NCBI GenBank assembly: GCA_002426885.1
Contig: DINU01000018.1
Location: forward strand, 74,321-138,320
From: Patescibacteria group bacterium UBA5532
GTDB taxonomy: Bacteria > Patescibacteriota > Gracilibacteria > BD1-5 > UBA2023
Direction of reading: 5' to 3'
DNA length: 64,000 nucleotides
Below the pieces are notes generated by a model. That model ran no database searches, was not told the origin of the DNA, and was given only the letters and a program-made list of their open reading frames with translations. This document shows positions 11,173-21,890 of this stretch, one piece after another (position 1 is the first letter of the stretch; each line of letters opens with the position of its first letter). The position numbers were made by a program, and so were the translations under genes.

Positions 11173-11209
11173 TTCATTCGAAATACAATACTCAATACCA
11201 AAAACATTT

Positions 11210-11608
11210 ATGAGTTCACAAGAAATAGGAATTGTCCAGAATTCTCAGAGACCATCTCGAAAGAACATAGAATGGACAAGTGCGATTCTTTCATTTTTGT
11301 TTCTTCTCGGAGTCTATCTCCTCTCAGGACAGGACTCAAATGCGCGAGACATTACCGAATCATATTCTTCAGAAATGACCATTCTTGCCGAAGATGCTAT
11401 ATTTACAGAGGAGTTGTATAATAACGGACTGAGCCGAGTCGTATATTTTCAGTGAAAAACGATAGAAGCAGTCATGTCCGAGGTCGATGGGAGCATCGCG
11501 ATAAAACGAGTCTACTTCGAAGCACTCAAGTGAGTCGTCCTCGTCGAATGAGACGAGAATGCACCCAGAATCCAGGAAATCCTCGCCACACTCCGTAAGA
11601 CGGAATAA
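11210..11608 (+). CDS. Hypothetical single-pass membrane protein
   Basis: 132 aa. A short cytoplasmic N-terminus is followed by one membrane helix (ILSFLFLLGVYLL, about 30-42) and an outer domain of about 85 residues. That domain holds SRVVYFQGKTIEAV and a beta-alpha pattern ending RIQEILATLRKTE. No family is recognised. The start was chosen at the ATG 38 bases after the consensus -10 box; an upstream in-frame ATG lies before the -10 box. TGA codons read as Gly; stop TAA. Confidence 0.7.
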
Positions 11609-11626
11609 TCGCCCCCCACATTGTTT

Positions 11627-11657
11627 CCTCAGGTCTTCCTGAGGTTTTTTATTTTTT
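11627..11657. terminator. bidirectional terminator
   Basis: A CCTCAGG-TCTT-CCTGAGG hairpin followed by TTTTTTATTTTTT, between the convergent genes at 11210 and 11649. Confidence 0.8.
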
Positions 11658-13688
11658 CTGTCCTTTCAGTATCCAGCCCTCTCGATGTGTAATCTCGACC
11701 GTTACGACATCCCCGATGTGTACATTTTCTCCCGGAAAATAGACTTCCTTGAAGTTCCGTGTCCGTCCGCATGCATTCCCTCCATCATCGAAGCCTGTCA
11801 CGAAAATCACTTCCGTACGACCGAGCATCAGATCTGCCCTCCGGATCACCGACTCACGAAGAAGATTATTCAGGATTTCCCATCGTCGTGCCTTCTCGAT
11901 CGGAGAAATATCGTCTGGAAGCTCGCTTGATCGCGTCCCAGAACGCGGAGAATATCGCGCGATATATGCGAAGTCAAAATCACATTCTCGCATCGCCTGC
12001 GCTGTCGCCTCGAATTCTGCTTCTGTCTCTCATGGAAAACCGACGATAATATCGGTAGAAATAGAAAAGAGTGGATCACGAGAACGGAGATACTCGAGCT
12101 GTGTGCGAAAATCCTCATACGTGTGCTTGCGATTCATGCGATGTAAAAGTGAATCCGACCCAGACTGAAGCGCAAAATGTAGATAATGACACAATCGCGG
12201 AAGATCGAAATGTGCATCGAGAATATCGCGCGTCATATCGTGTGGATTCGAGGAAGTAAACCGAATCCGATCCAGTCAGTCGATCTCATTCAGCGATTCG
12301 AGAAGTTCACGAAACGGAGTTTTATTTTTTTTCTGTAAAAAAGATGTCACCAGCGGTGGAATCTGATCCCAGGAATCGACACGAAATACTCGATCACTTG
12401 TGGGTAAATTCCTATTCCACGGCCGAGAAAAGATAATCACTTTCGCATCTGTATGAGCCGTAAATGCCTCGATATGATGTGGAGCATCATCGATCATGAT
12501 ATCGAGATTATGGAGCTGTGTGATTTCTGCTTTTTTATCTCAGACCGTATGTGCAAACAGAATATCTTCGAAGCAATCATCAGGAAATTCCTTTTTTACC
12601 CACTCGTAAGTGAATCACTCATCTTTTTCAGGCCGAGATGTCACGAGAAAAAGCGTATGTCACGCCTCCTTAAGCTTCCGAATATTCTGAACGACTCCAT
12701 CAAAAAGTGGTAAAGAACGATGATGTGCGTAGAAATTTTTCATATAAATCTCTCGCAGATGCAGATCATCATTAAAAGCATGATTAAAAATATCAGGAAG
12801 CTGAATATTTTTTCCATATTTCTGGTTATACTCATCGAATACACGTTGCTCGAAGGTGAATACAAGCGTATCGTCGATATCGATCCCGATACGGAATTTT
12901 TTTCCTGATGATCCGCTCGAGAGCCACTTCATCTCCGCCTCATTCCAGAGCTTTTTCCGAGTTTCTTTTCCATAGCTATTTACATTTTGTCCGAGAAGCG
13001 TGACCTCGCGAGCGCCCGCAAGTACGTGTTCGCGAACTTCCGCGATAATCTCATCTTTCGGACGACTGACTTCCCTTCCTCGCGTATACGGCACGATGCA
13101 GAATGAGCAGAAATTATCACATCCCATCTGGATGATTACATTCGCAGATGTCGGATTTTCACGGATCTGACGGACCTGAAGATATTCATAAAATTTCGCA
13201 TCATTCCCGATATCTTCATCATAGATCAGCGAGAGCAGTTTCGTCAGATATGAGACTTCCTCGATTCGGAAGGTAAAATCGATACTCGGCGATCGCACAA
13301 AAAGCGAGTCATCGTTATTCATAAGTGTGTCCGTATCTTTCAGAAGTGAAATTATCTTCGTGCTCTTGCGTTTGTACTGCTCTCATGCATCCGCGTGAAA
13401 ATGACGTTTTGCCATACCAGTACGACGCACCATGCACCCCGTGATACCGAAAAGTGGTTTTTGCGTTTTTTGCTTTTTATGAAATTGCTCGACGGAGTGA
13501 ATAAATCCGAATACTTTATCCTCTCATTTCTGCCGGACAGAACATGTGTTCAGGATAATGATATCTGCTTTTACAGGATCAAGTACCTTTCTCATACCTG
13601 CACCGAGGAGGATCATATGCACTTTCTCTGAGTCTGCGATATTCATCTGACATCAGAAAGTCTTTATGTAGTAGGTTTTTGGATTCAT
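11649..13688 (-). CDS. miaB: tRNA methylthiotransferase MiaB with inserted HAD domain
   Basis: MiaB adds the 2-methylthio group to i6A37 of tRNAs. 679 aa against a usual 440-475. The UPF0004 domain has its three cluster cysteines (C13 in FGCQMN, C49, C85), and the radical-SAM triad is C190-C194-C197 (CDNFCSFC). At NSYGKE (about 242) the domain is interrupted by about 210 residues carrying a complete HAD hydrolase set: DIDDT (270-274), LVTSRP (348-353), K385/K386 and DD (400-401). The radical-SAM fold resumes at TPFRELLESLNEI (456) and ends with a TRAM domain. Everything is in one frame with TGA as Gly. The HAD part resembles 5'(3')-nucleotidases; its role is unknown. Confidence 0.92.
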
Positions 13689-13697
13689 AGCGCCACG

Positions 13698-13725
13698 AGT
13701 ATATAAGAAGACGACTGTTTTTCAA
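13698..13725 (-). promoter_or_regulatory. miaB promoter, leaderless spacing
   Basis: On the minus strand: TTGAAA, 16-base spacer, TATACT, then only 9 bases to the ATG. Confidence 0.6.
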
Positions 13726-13812
13726 GTCGAGAAAATGGAATAAATACAGTGCGTGAATACATATAGTATTCTCTTGTTCGAGATGACCACTATATATTCT
13801 TTATGATTCATC

Positions 13813-13840
13813 TTGGAAAAAAGAAAAGAACACATATAAT
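13813..13840 (+). promoter_or_regulatory. probable ftsAZ promoter
   Basis: TTGGAA, 16-base spacer, TATAAT. The leader of about 90 bases contains a CGAAATGA/TCATTTCG hairpin near 13860-13882. Confidence 0.5.
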
Positions 13841-13935
13841 ACTTCCCGTGATATCAGGAACGAAATGAAGTTTTCATTTCGCAAAGCCATCACACAAGAA
13901 CACAATTTTTATACATACTTAATCCTATACTTTCT

Positions 13936-15168
13936 ATGGCATCATGAGAAACATTCGTCGCAGTTGATATCGGAAGTGCAAAGATAAAATGTGTGATCGG
14001 AGAATGGACCGAGGAGAAAAAACTTCGCATACTCGGAGTCTGAGTCTCTGAGTCACACGGGATCCGAAAAGGGAATATTCTCGATATGGAAGAATTTAAG
14101 AATAATCTCGACGCATCACTCGCAGATGCCGAGAAGATGACAGGAGAGCAGATATCACATATCTACGTCGGAGTCTCATGAGTTCATATCGATGTCGCAA
14201 AAAATACTGGGATTGTCGCAGTCCATGGGACAGAAGTCACAGAAGATGATGTAAATCGTGCACTCGATATGTCACAGAATGGGATCGATCTTATGAATCG
14301 GAATGTGCTGAAAGTTATTCCGGAAAGTTTCGGACTCGATCTCGAGACAGGGATCAAGAATCCAGTCGGAATGAATGGGAAAAAACTCGAAGTCCGAAGT
14401 CATATTTTTTCTATCGGATCGAATATCCTCAGTAACCTCAGAAAAGGAATCTACGATATCGGCGTCGAAATCCTCGATGTCTATCCGAATGTTCTCAGTG
14501 CATGAGAGGCATCCCTCTCTCGCCGTCAGAAAGAGCTCGGCGTCGTCTGTCTCGATATGGGATCAAGTGTGACGAATGTCGCAGTCTATGAAGAAGGATC
14601 TCTCATCTACGCTGGTATCATCCCGATCGGATGAGAGCATGTCACGAATGATCTCGCTCTCGGACTCCGAATCTCGATCGATACTGCCGAGAAGCTGAAG
14701 CTCGAATATGGTGATCTTGGGTTCGCTCCTGGAAAAGACGAGGACCAAGAGATCGACCTCTCGAAGTTCTCGAATGTCGATACGATTACGATATCTCGGA
14801 AGTTTATGACTGAGATTATCCGAGCTCGATACCAAGAAATCTTCTACTATGTGAATATGCAGCTGAAAAATGTCGGTCGCGATGGTATGCTTCCAGAATG
14901 AGCCGTCCTCACAGGAGGTGCTTCGAAAATGCGTGGAGTCGTCGGTCTGGCTCGAGAATCACTCCGTCTTCCTGCCATGATCGGTATCGCAGAAGATCTC
15001 GATGGAGCAAGCGGGACATCGATCGGAGACCCTGTCTATACATCTGTTATTGGAGTTCTTCTTCTGGCACAGAAATACGGGAACCTCCGCAAACCATTTA
15101 AGCTGAATCTCTCGTTTTCGCAGATATTCGCAAATATAAAAACATTCGTTAAGAGACTCCTTCCATAA
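13936..15168 (+). CDS. ftsA: Cell division protein FtsA
   Basis: The actin-like membrane anchor of the FtsZ ring. 410 aa, normal length. Residues 1-20 hold VAVDIGSAKIKCVIGE, the phosphate-1 motif of the actin fold. GVVCLDMGSSVTNVAVYEEG is the phosphate-2 motif and AVLTGGASKMRGV the adenosine motif. The C-terminus IKTFVKRLLP resembles the amphipathic membrane-targeting helix. TGA codons occupy several glycines; stop TAA. ftsZ follows 36 bases later, the usual order. Confidence 0.95.
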
Positions 15169-15204
15169 ATTTATTTCCTCTATTTCCCTAACTTTTCTTC
15201 TTTT

Positions 15205-16488
15205 ATGCCTGCTAACGACGACAAGCTCAAAAATCTCCTACGCAATAATCTCACTCCGACACAAAAAAATACCTCCCATGGAAGCTCATCACACACGGAA
15301 GTAAATGTCGGGGAATATATATCTCCCGTCGCGAAGATCAAAGTAATTGGTGTGGGATGAGGTGGATGTAACACAGTCAATCACATGATCGAGTCCTGAG
15401 TACAGGGCGTAGAATTTATCGCGATAAATGCCGATGCTCAAGCACTCTTCGTGTCGAAAGCTCCGATCCGCATCAATATCGGAAGAGCAACAACTCGTGG
15501 GCTCGGTGCTGGTGGAAATCCAGAAGTCGGAAAAAAGGCAGCCGAAGAATCAAGTGAAGAAATCAAGCAAGCTCTGTCAGGTGCCGACATGATTTTCATC
15601 ACGACAGGACTCGGATGAGGGACTGGTACAGGTGCCGCTCCAGTGATCGCAGAGATAGCGAAGTCGCTCGGTGCACTCGTCGTCGGTGTCGTCACGAAGC
15701 CATTTACATTCGAGGGACAGCGACGTGCTACCCAGGCACTTGATGGATATGATAAGCTGAAAGAAAAGGTCGATACACTGATCACGATCCCGAATGATAA
15801 AATCCTCTCGATTATCGATAAAAAAACTCCCCTTCTCGAGGCATTTCACGTCGCAGACGAGATACTGAAGCAAGGTGTCGAGGGTGTCTCAGATCTCATC
15901 ACATTCCCATGAGTGATAAATCTCGACTTCGCAGATATGAAGTCTGTCATGGAAAATGCAGGATCAGCGCTGATCGGTATCGGATATGGAAGCGGGGAAA
16001 ATCGTGCTACTGAAGCAGCACGAAATGCAGTCGAATCTCCACTTCTTGAGCTCTCGATCGTCGGTGCAAAAGGACTCCTCTTTAATATCACAGGTGGCTC
16101 AGATATGTCCATGTTCGAGGTCGAGGAAGCATCTCGCATTATTACTGAAGCATGTGATCCGAATGCAAATATTAAGTTCGGTACGAGTATTAACGAAGAT
16201 TACACAGGGGAAATGAAAATCACAGTTATTGCGACTGGGTTCTCAGGGGAAGCACGTGGAAATACGATGAATAAAGGATTTATCAGCACGACTCCTTTCT
16301 CTCAGTCTCGTTCTGGTACTTCAGGAGTGACACCACAGAAGTCCGGCTTCGAGTCTCACACCGTGAAGAAGAATCCACTCGCTCCCGGCAACTTCACAAA
16401 TACTCCGACACATGCATCACAGCCGACACAGAATCAGTCACCACAGAGCGATCTCGACGTTCCTGCATATATTCGTAATAACTACTAG
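15205..16488 (+). CDS. ftsZ: Cell division protein FtsZ
   Basis: The tubulin-like GTPase of the division ring. 427 aa. The N-terminal motif KVIGVGGGGCNTVNHMI is intact. The tubulin signature GGGTGTG spans 137-143, and its second glycine is encoded by TGA (15616). The T7/synergy region NLDFADMKSVM is present. A Thr/Ser/Pro-rich linker ends in DLDVPAYIRNNY, matching the conserved C-terminal peptide that binds FtsA. The start follows a pyrimidine-rich leader; stop TAG. It forms an operon with ftsA. Confidence 0.98.
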
Positions 16489-16502
16489 AAATACCTGTAG
16501 TA

Positions 16503-16534
16503 AAAAAAATCAGCCCGAGGGCTGATTTTTTTTT
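16503..16534 (+). terminator. terminator of ftsAZ
   Basis: AATCAGCCC-GA-GGGCTGATT stem, then a T run. Confidence 0.85.
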
Positions 16535-16567
16535 ACTCTGAGGAAATTATGTATTCCGTGGTTCTCT

Positions 16568-16723
16568 TATAGAGTATCTTCACTTGAATAGCACCACAAT
16601 TTTATATTTCCTTTTTTACTCGTTTATAAGTAAATATGAATCCTGTATTCGCACCAATTATGAGCCTTCGGCTCGTTTTCTTCAAGCAATAAGAATTTCT
16701 CTTATTTGAGTTCGTTTACTATA
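16568..16723 (-). repeat. MITE copy B
   Basis: 156 bp with TATAG...CTATA ends: left TATAGAGTATCTTCACTTGAATA, right CAAATAAG...ACTATA complement. The inside is the reverse complement of copy A at 972-1120, including GAGCCGAAGGCTCATAATT and ACGAGTAA. Its right end runs 5 bases into the end of the small gene at 16719. Confidence 0.75.
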
Positions 16724-16958
16724 ATGGCTCAGGCGTATTGAAATCCTTCGGATCTTTATTCGGGTAATCTATTCCGAGAGCTTCCATAATATCGACCATT
16801 GCCTCTCGGATAAAATAACGCATTGCATCCACATCAATCTGATCAACATCTTCATCTGGACTTTCTGTATCAGGACCTGTAAGTAGATCTTTTTTACTGA
16901 GAGACTCTTGTAATGCCAGACTCTGATCAAGAAGCTGTGCCTTTCCAAAATTTGTCAT
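16719..16958 (-). CDS. Hypothetical acidic protein, stop supplied by MITE end
   Basis: 79 aa, strongly acidic, with a helical core IDVDAMRYFIREAMVDIMEAL and a proline-rich tail ending NTPEPL. No family is recognised. The TAG stop lies in the TATAGT terminus of MITE copy B, so the original C-terminus may have been longer. It has no TGA codons. Composition argues for a real gene, but support is moderate. Confidence 0.5.
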   Translation of the reverse strand: MTNFGKAQLLDQSLALQESLSKKDLLTGPDTESPDEDVDQIDVDAMRYFIREAMVDIMEALGIDYPNKDPKDFNTPEPL

Positions 16959-17266
16959 AAAAGTTATGGTAAAAGGATACCGTGGTATATTCTAAAGAAG
17001 AAGAAGAAGAAAGCAAGAGAAAATCATCATCTCTTGCGAGCAGGAATTTTATACAGAAGAACAGAATAAAACTGAGTTCTTGGAAAAATCGAGAAACAAG
17101 AAGGAGGGGAAATTCCCTTCTTAGGGCTCTATCCGAAAGTTGGCGTGGATTCTGCAGGAACGCGAAGAATCCATGTATGAACGAACCGAAAGTTCGAATT
17201 CTCACGCAGAATGAAATAATTGACTTCCCTACTCTTCTTGATATTCTGAAAGATATAAAACAAACT
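16959..17266. other. gene-free region with degenerate repeats
   Basis: Contains a GTGGATTCTGC...GAATCCATG palindrome (about 17138-17178), a GAAGGAGGGGAAATTCCCTTCTT hairpin (about 17100-17122) and the candidate promoter at 17220. No credible gene. Confidence 0.5.
17220..17247 (+). promoter_or_regulatory. probable promoter of DinG-like gene
   Basis: TTGACT, 16-base spacer, TATTCT. The ATG is 20 bases past the -10 box. Confidence 0.45.
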
Positions 17267-19606
17267 ATGAAAAAATATCTTGCTCTCGACCTCGAAACGA
17301 CTGGACTCGATCCCAAAAATGACACAATTATCGAGATTGCGGTCATATGTTTTCATCTCGAAAAACATGGAAATACCTATGAATATATCATCGACGATGA
17401 GCGTCATATGCTTCTCGATCCTGAGAGACCGATTTCTCCTGAGTTTTCTCTCATCACTGGGATACAAGAATCCCTTCTCCGCGGAAAAAAGACCTGGAAT
17501 GAAGTATGCGAAAGTATTCAGAATTTCTTCGACATATGGCAGGATGCGACGCTCGTATGACAGAATGTCCAGTTCGATATCGCGGTTCTGGAAGCACATG
17601 GAATTTGTTTCTGATGAGCGAAGCAATCATATACCATTCTCGATACTTTCGAGCTCGCTGAGTTTCTCTCGCAGGATGCAGAAAGTCTGAATCTTTCTTT
17701 TCTCTGTGAGAAGTACGCGATCAGTGGCGAGTGAGCACATCGTGCCTATAACGATGTAAAAATGTCGATCGAACTTCTGAAATATTATATTCAGATGGCA
17801 TGAGCGCGTGATACTACATTTCTAAATCTATTGCATATTATCGCAAATAAGACGAAGTCATGATCTCTCACATCATTCCTCGATATTATCGAAGGAGATA
17901 CAGAACAGCACTCACAAAAAGAGTCTCCATCGCTTCGTGAAATATTTTCACAGATTCTCGCTCACCCGACATGAGCAGAAGTGGAAATAAAAAAAGACAT
18001 GCCTCAGAATACTCCGGTACATCGCCACATTCTCCGAGCAGAAAAAGGCCAGGAACATGCTTTTCTCGAGATGCATACACAGGAAAATGCCCCGACCTTC
18101 CTCGTCGTTGCAGGAAAAGAACAGCTCCAGTGGATCGCGGAATGATGGGAAGAACGTGGGCACGAATGCCTGACACTTATCCCAGAAACTTCCTTTATTA
18201 CACCTGAGAAGCTCATCCGCTTCATCGAACAGAATGATGGATTTGAACCGAAAGTCGGAATATTTCTGATGAAAATGTGTATCTGGCTCAGGACGACAAC
18301 TACAGGTAATCTCTCCGAACTTCGGTATTATAATAATGAATTCGACCTTCTTGCATGATTTCGCACAGAAGCACACGAGACACATTTTTTTACAGAACGA
18401 CAAAAAGCAACCATCCGACCAAAAACACTCGTCCTCATCGAAATGTCGGAAGTACTCGCGATCGATATGCATGCATTTCTGGGGGAGAAAATCCTTATTC
18501 GAGAACCCTTTCTTCTTGATGCGACGATCCGCAAGAAAGCATCACACCATATTCATTTTGACTTGCTGTATGCCTTTTTCTCGGAGTGAGGCTATGAAGC
18601 GGAGAGTTTTGCGGTCGACTATATCCGTAATATTCTCGAGTCGATCCCCGATCGCCCTGATTATAGTGATCCTCCGCCATGAGAATACGGCGAGACCTAT
18701 CACTTTTCTCAGGAGACATTCTGGTGTCGAGGTGGTATCATGCTCAATCGCGCGATCGATACGCTCCTCCATTTCCCGAGAGAAAAAACATCATCATATA
18801 TATATGAGATGATTCATGCACTCTCGAAGATCAGCAAGACCGAGGATCTGAACATGAAGCTCATCCTGAAAATCGATACGAGAACGACACTTTCCTTGAT
18901 TCCGCAAAATGTGCAGACGCTCATAGGAGAGATATTTACACCTTTTCATGCGGTAATTCCATATGATTTCTGACTCACAGAGACACGCATGGAGACATTT
19001 TTTCAGGAAAATATCTTCGAATTTTCGGATACGGTGGCAGATGAATACAGGGATAATCCGCTTGTCGGGGATTTTTTCATGCGAAATACACAGCCCCTCG
19101 CACAGCATATCATGTGAATATCACGAAGTGAACAAAAAGGCGGGATCGTCGTCCTCGTAACGAGCAAGAAGCTCGCGATCGATATCCGCACGATGCTCGG
19201 GAATGCACTCACAGATGATCGAGAAATTCTGACACAGGGGGTGTCTGGGGGAAAAGAAAAAATGCTTGCGAATTACTGCAAAAATCCAGAAAATACGATC
19301 CTGATCGGACTCTATGATACATGGATACAGAGTGCAAAACTCTGGGGATCAACGGGTTCGGTGTTTCTGATGAAAATCCCATTCGATCCGCCGACTGATA
19401 TTTTTTCTCTTGCGCGCACGATCGGAGTCGCGAATAACTTCATGGAGTACAATCTCCCGACGACGATCCTGAAGATCCATACTCTTCTTTCACATATCAC
19501 ACTTGCAAATCCTGATGCACGCATGGCATGTCTCGACACACGTCTCTGGAAGAATGACTGGGGAAAATATATTCGAGAGGAACTACTTCCGAATGAGAGG
19601 AAATAA
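17267..19606 (+). CDS. DinG-like protein: DEDDh exonuclease plus degenerate helicase
   Basis: 779 aa. Residues 1-170 are a DnaQ-type 3'-5' exonuclease with all catalytic residues visible: D8 and E10 in LDLETTG, D104 in GQNVQFD, H158 and D163 in HRAYND. The rest follows the XPD/DinG layout but with broken ATPase motifs. The Walker A position reads VVAGKEQLQW (about 280), lacking TGxGKT, and the DEAH position reads LVLIEMSE (about 388). The C-terminal helicase-like part keeps GIVVLVTSKKL and PFDPPTDI. At least ten TGA glycines; stop TAA. It is probably an exonuclease with a non-motor partner domain. Gram-positive DinG homologues also have exonuclease fusions. Confidence 0.75.
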
Positions 19607-19635
19607 TACTCCGAGAGAAAAAATAACGCGATTAT

Positions 19636-19664
19636 TTGCGAGGAAGAAAAAAGTATGTTACAAT
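19636..19664 (+). promoter_or_regulatory. promoter of the pilus/secretion operon
   Basis: TTGCGA, 17-base spacer, TACAAT; ATG 26 bases downstream. Confidence 0.55.
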
Positions 19665-19689
19665 TTCTTTGTAATTTTTAACTTTGTGT

Positions 19690-20664
19690 ATGGATCCAAA
19701 TTCACAAAACACGCCTCCAAATACCCCGAGTACACCGCCTCCAGCACCGACTCCAGCTCCTCAGCCGAGTCCACAGCCAGCGCCACAAGCAACACCCGAG
19801 AGTAAGAATACCAAGTCTCAGATATTTCTGAACACCGACATGAAGAAGGATTCTGCAAACGAGAATGTGTTTAACTACATGATGGACGGGAAAGAATTCA
19901 GTCGCGCACCAAAGGAAAAGGTAAATTCCATGGAACTTTTCGAAAAAATTCTCCGCTGGTGTATCATCGTGGGATGAGCGACTCTCGTGATCCTTTTCCT
20001 CGATACACAGCTTCGCATGCAGGAAGATAACACGAATAGCGCATTTAAGTATTCTTTCCTCTGTAACTACTTCGTCTGGGGCATCGAGGACTATCAGAAC
20101 ACTGACTGTAAGACAGTGACTATGGTCGAGACTGAGATCACAGCTCAGAAGAAAAAGCTCGAGAATCGTATTATCGAGTCGCTCAGCGAGTATTTACCGA
20201 TAAAAATCCAGCAGGGATCACTTTTTGCCCTGGAAGAAGCATTTATCGCGGATACGATGAAAAATAAAATTCCTTTCATCGATGTGATGTCTGATTTCCA
20301 GACTGCGAAACTCAGTGTGAACTCAGGAAGTACTGAAGTTGTCAGCTGTAATGGGGTCCAGATCACGAGTAAGGGAATCCTGAACTCACAATGTACAGTA
20401 TATGGTGGAAATATCTGAGAAACATGAGAATCTGATAATCTCGGATCAGCACGTATCGAAGCGATGAAATTCGTGGAATACCTGAGCGACCCGACGATAA
20501 GTCATTTTATCATCACGACTCCACCATCATCACTGAATATTAAACTCATAAATGATAATGAGCGAGAGAAGCTCGGGCTCTTCGGATTGCCATTTACGAC
20601 TTCGACATTTGTCCCGATCCAGCTCCAGTACATAGCACCATTCTGAAATAATTCTGGTATCTAA
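19690..20664 (+). CDS. Membrane protein of pilus operon, Pro-rich N-terminus
   Basis: 324 aa. Residues 1-40 are rich in Pro, Thr and Gln, presumably disordered and cytoplasmic. One membrane helix follows at about 88-108 (WCIIVGGATLVILFLDT), then an external domain of about 210 residues with several cysteines (FLCNYF, TDCKTV, VVSCNG, SQCTVY). No homologue is recognised. It is first in the operon with a second membrane protein, PilB and PilC, so it may take the place of PilN or PilM. That role is inference from context only. TGA reads as Gly; stop TAA. Confidence 0.75.
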
Positions 20665-20681
20665 CATTTTACCTTCTTCTT

Positions 20682-21869
20682 ATGCTCGTCTATAAAAACG
20701 CCCAGATCAAGTACAGCCTTCTCTTCGAGATTCTCCTCGTACTGATATTCGTGATGCTTTTCTTCTTTTTCATCATGCCTCGCTATGAGGTACTCGGGAA
20801 TCAGATCAATAGCACGAATGCTCTCATCACAGAGTATCACACGGTAGAAAGTGATGGTATTACTTATGGGAATCTTGTGACTATCGCAAAAAGAAATAAT
20901 AAGCTCCAGCTAATAGCGCTGATAGAAAATTATAAAAGCGATGTCCAGAAAGCTATCGTCAAGACTGGAAGTACTGCGACCTATGAAGCATGGCTCACAG
21001 ATGCAAAACAAATCAGCCTGAGCGAACAATATCTCGTATCTCGAAAATTTGCATTTATCAATAGCATCATTCCGACACTCCATGAAAATGAACTCTTCTG
21101 AACCAAGGAAGAACCGATTACACTCTCTGCGCTCGTGCGCTATGTAGAAGGAAATATTCTCGGGAAATACGACGTAACGAGTCTTTCTCCGATCGGAATC
21201 CAGACGATCTCATATACGGACTCTAATATCCTGAAAGAATATGGAGCCTCTACAGGATCGATCGGATACTTCGATATCACATTCGACATCGAAGGTCAGA
21301 ATACAAATATCGAAGATATGGTTCAAGGGATCGAGAAACTCGGGGATCCTGCGAATCTCGGAGATATCAATGATGTAAATGCTCCATCTCCAGCGATCAT
21401 GAGTAATCCACTCGTAACGATCGAGAATCTCTCGCTCAATAATAATATTACCACTGATAATAGATACGAGATGAATGCAGGAAGTATGACGCTTCGATTC
21501 TATGTCCGAGGAGCTTCGAAGGGTGATATAGAAGCAATACAGGCAAAAATCAAGGAAACGATCGTGACACTGAAGACGAGTATTCTCAATACAGAAAAAA
21601 CATGTAATGCAGAAGTGGCTCGCTGTGAAGATCTTAAGAGTATAGAATCAGCAATCAATGAGATCGAGAAAAATGCAGAGAGTCTTATCAATGTAAAAGG
21701 AAATGAAGTTGCTCAGCTGAATGTACTCAGCCAGCTCTCTGCTTCCATTGATGAAATTCAGAGACGATTGGATGAATTTATAGCGCTTAATAGCACGGCT
21801 GAATCATTTTCAACGACTTCTAGCACAGGATCCACAAGTACCTGATCGACAGATTCTACGGCACAATAA
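20682..21869 (+). CDS. Membrane protein of pilus operon, PilO-like topology
   Basis: 395 aa. One N-terminal membrane helix (LLFEILLVLIFVMLFFFFIM, about 12-31) is followed by a helical stretch and two alpha/beta segments (YFDITFDIEGQN; GSMTLRFYVRGAS). A C-terminal coiled coil (about 280-370) and a Ser/Thr tail complete it. The order helix, coiled coil, ferredoxin-like parts recalls PilO/GspM of type IV pilus and type II systems; sequence identity cannot be judged here. It starts 17 bases after the previous gene. Stop TAA. Confidence 0.7.
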
Positions 21870-21890
21870 TTCAGATAATCATTTTCTCCT

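Noticed and set aside
15205..16488. TGA as selenocysteine or tryptophan
   Set aside because: TGA positions align to conserved glycines in many unrelated families; TGG Trp codons remain at expected places, and no SECIS-like pattern is needed.
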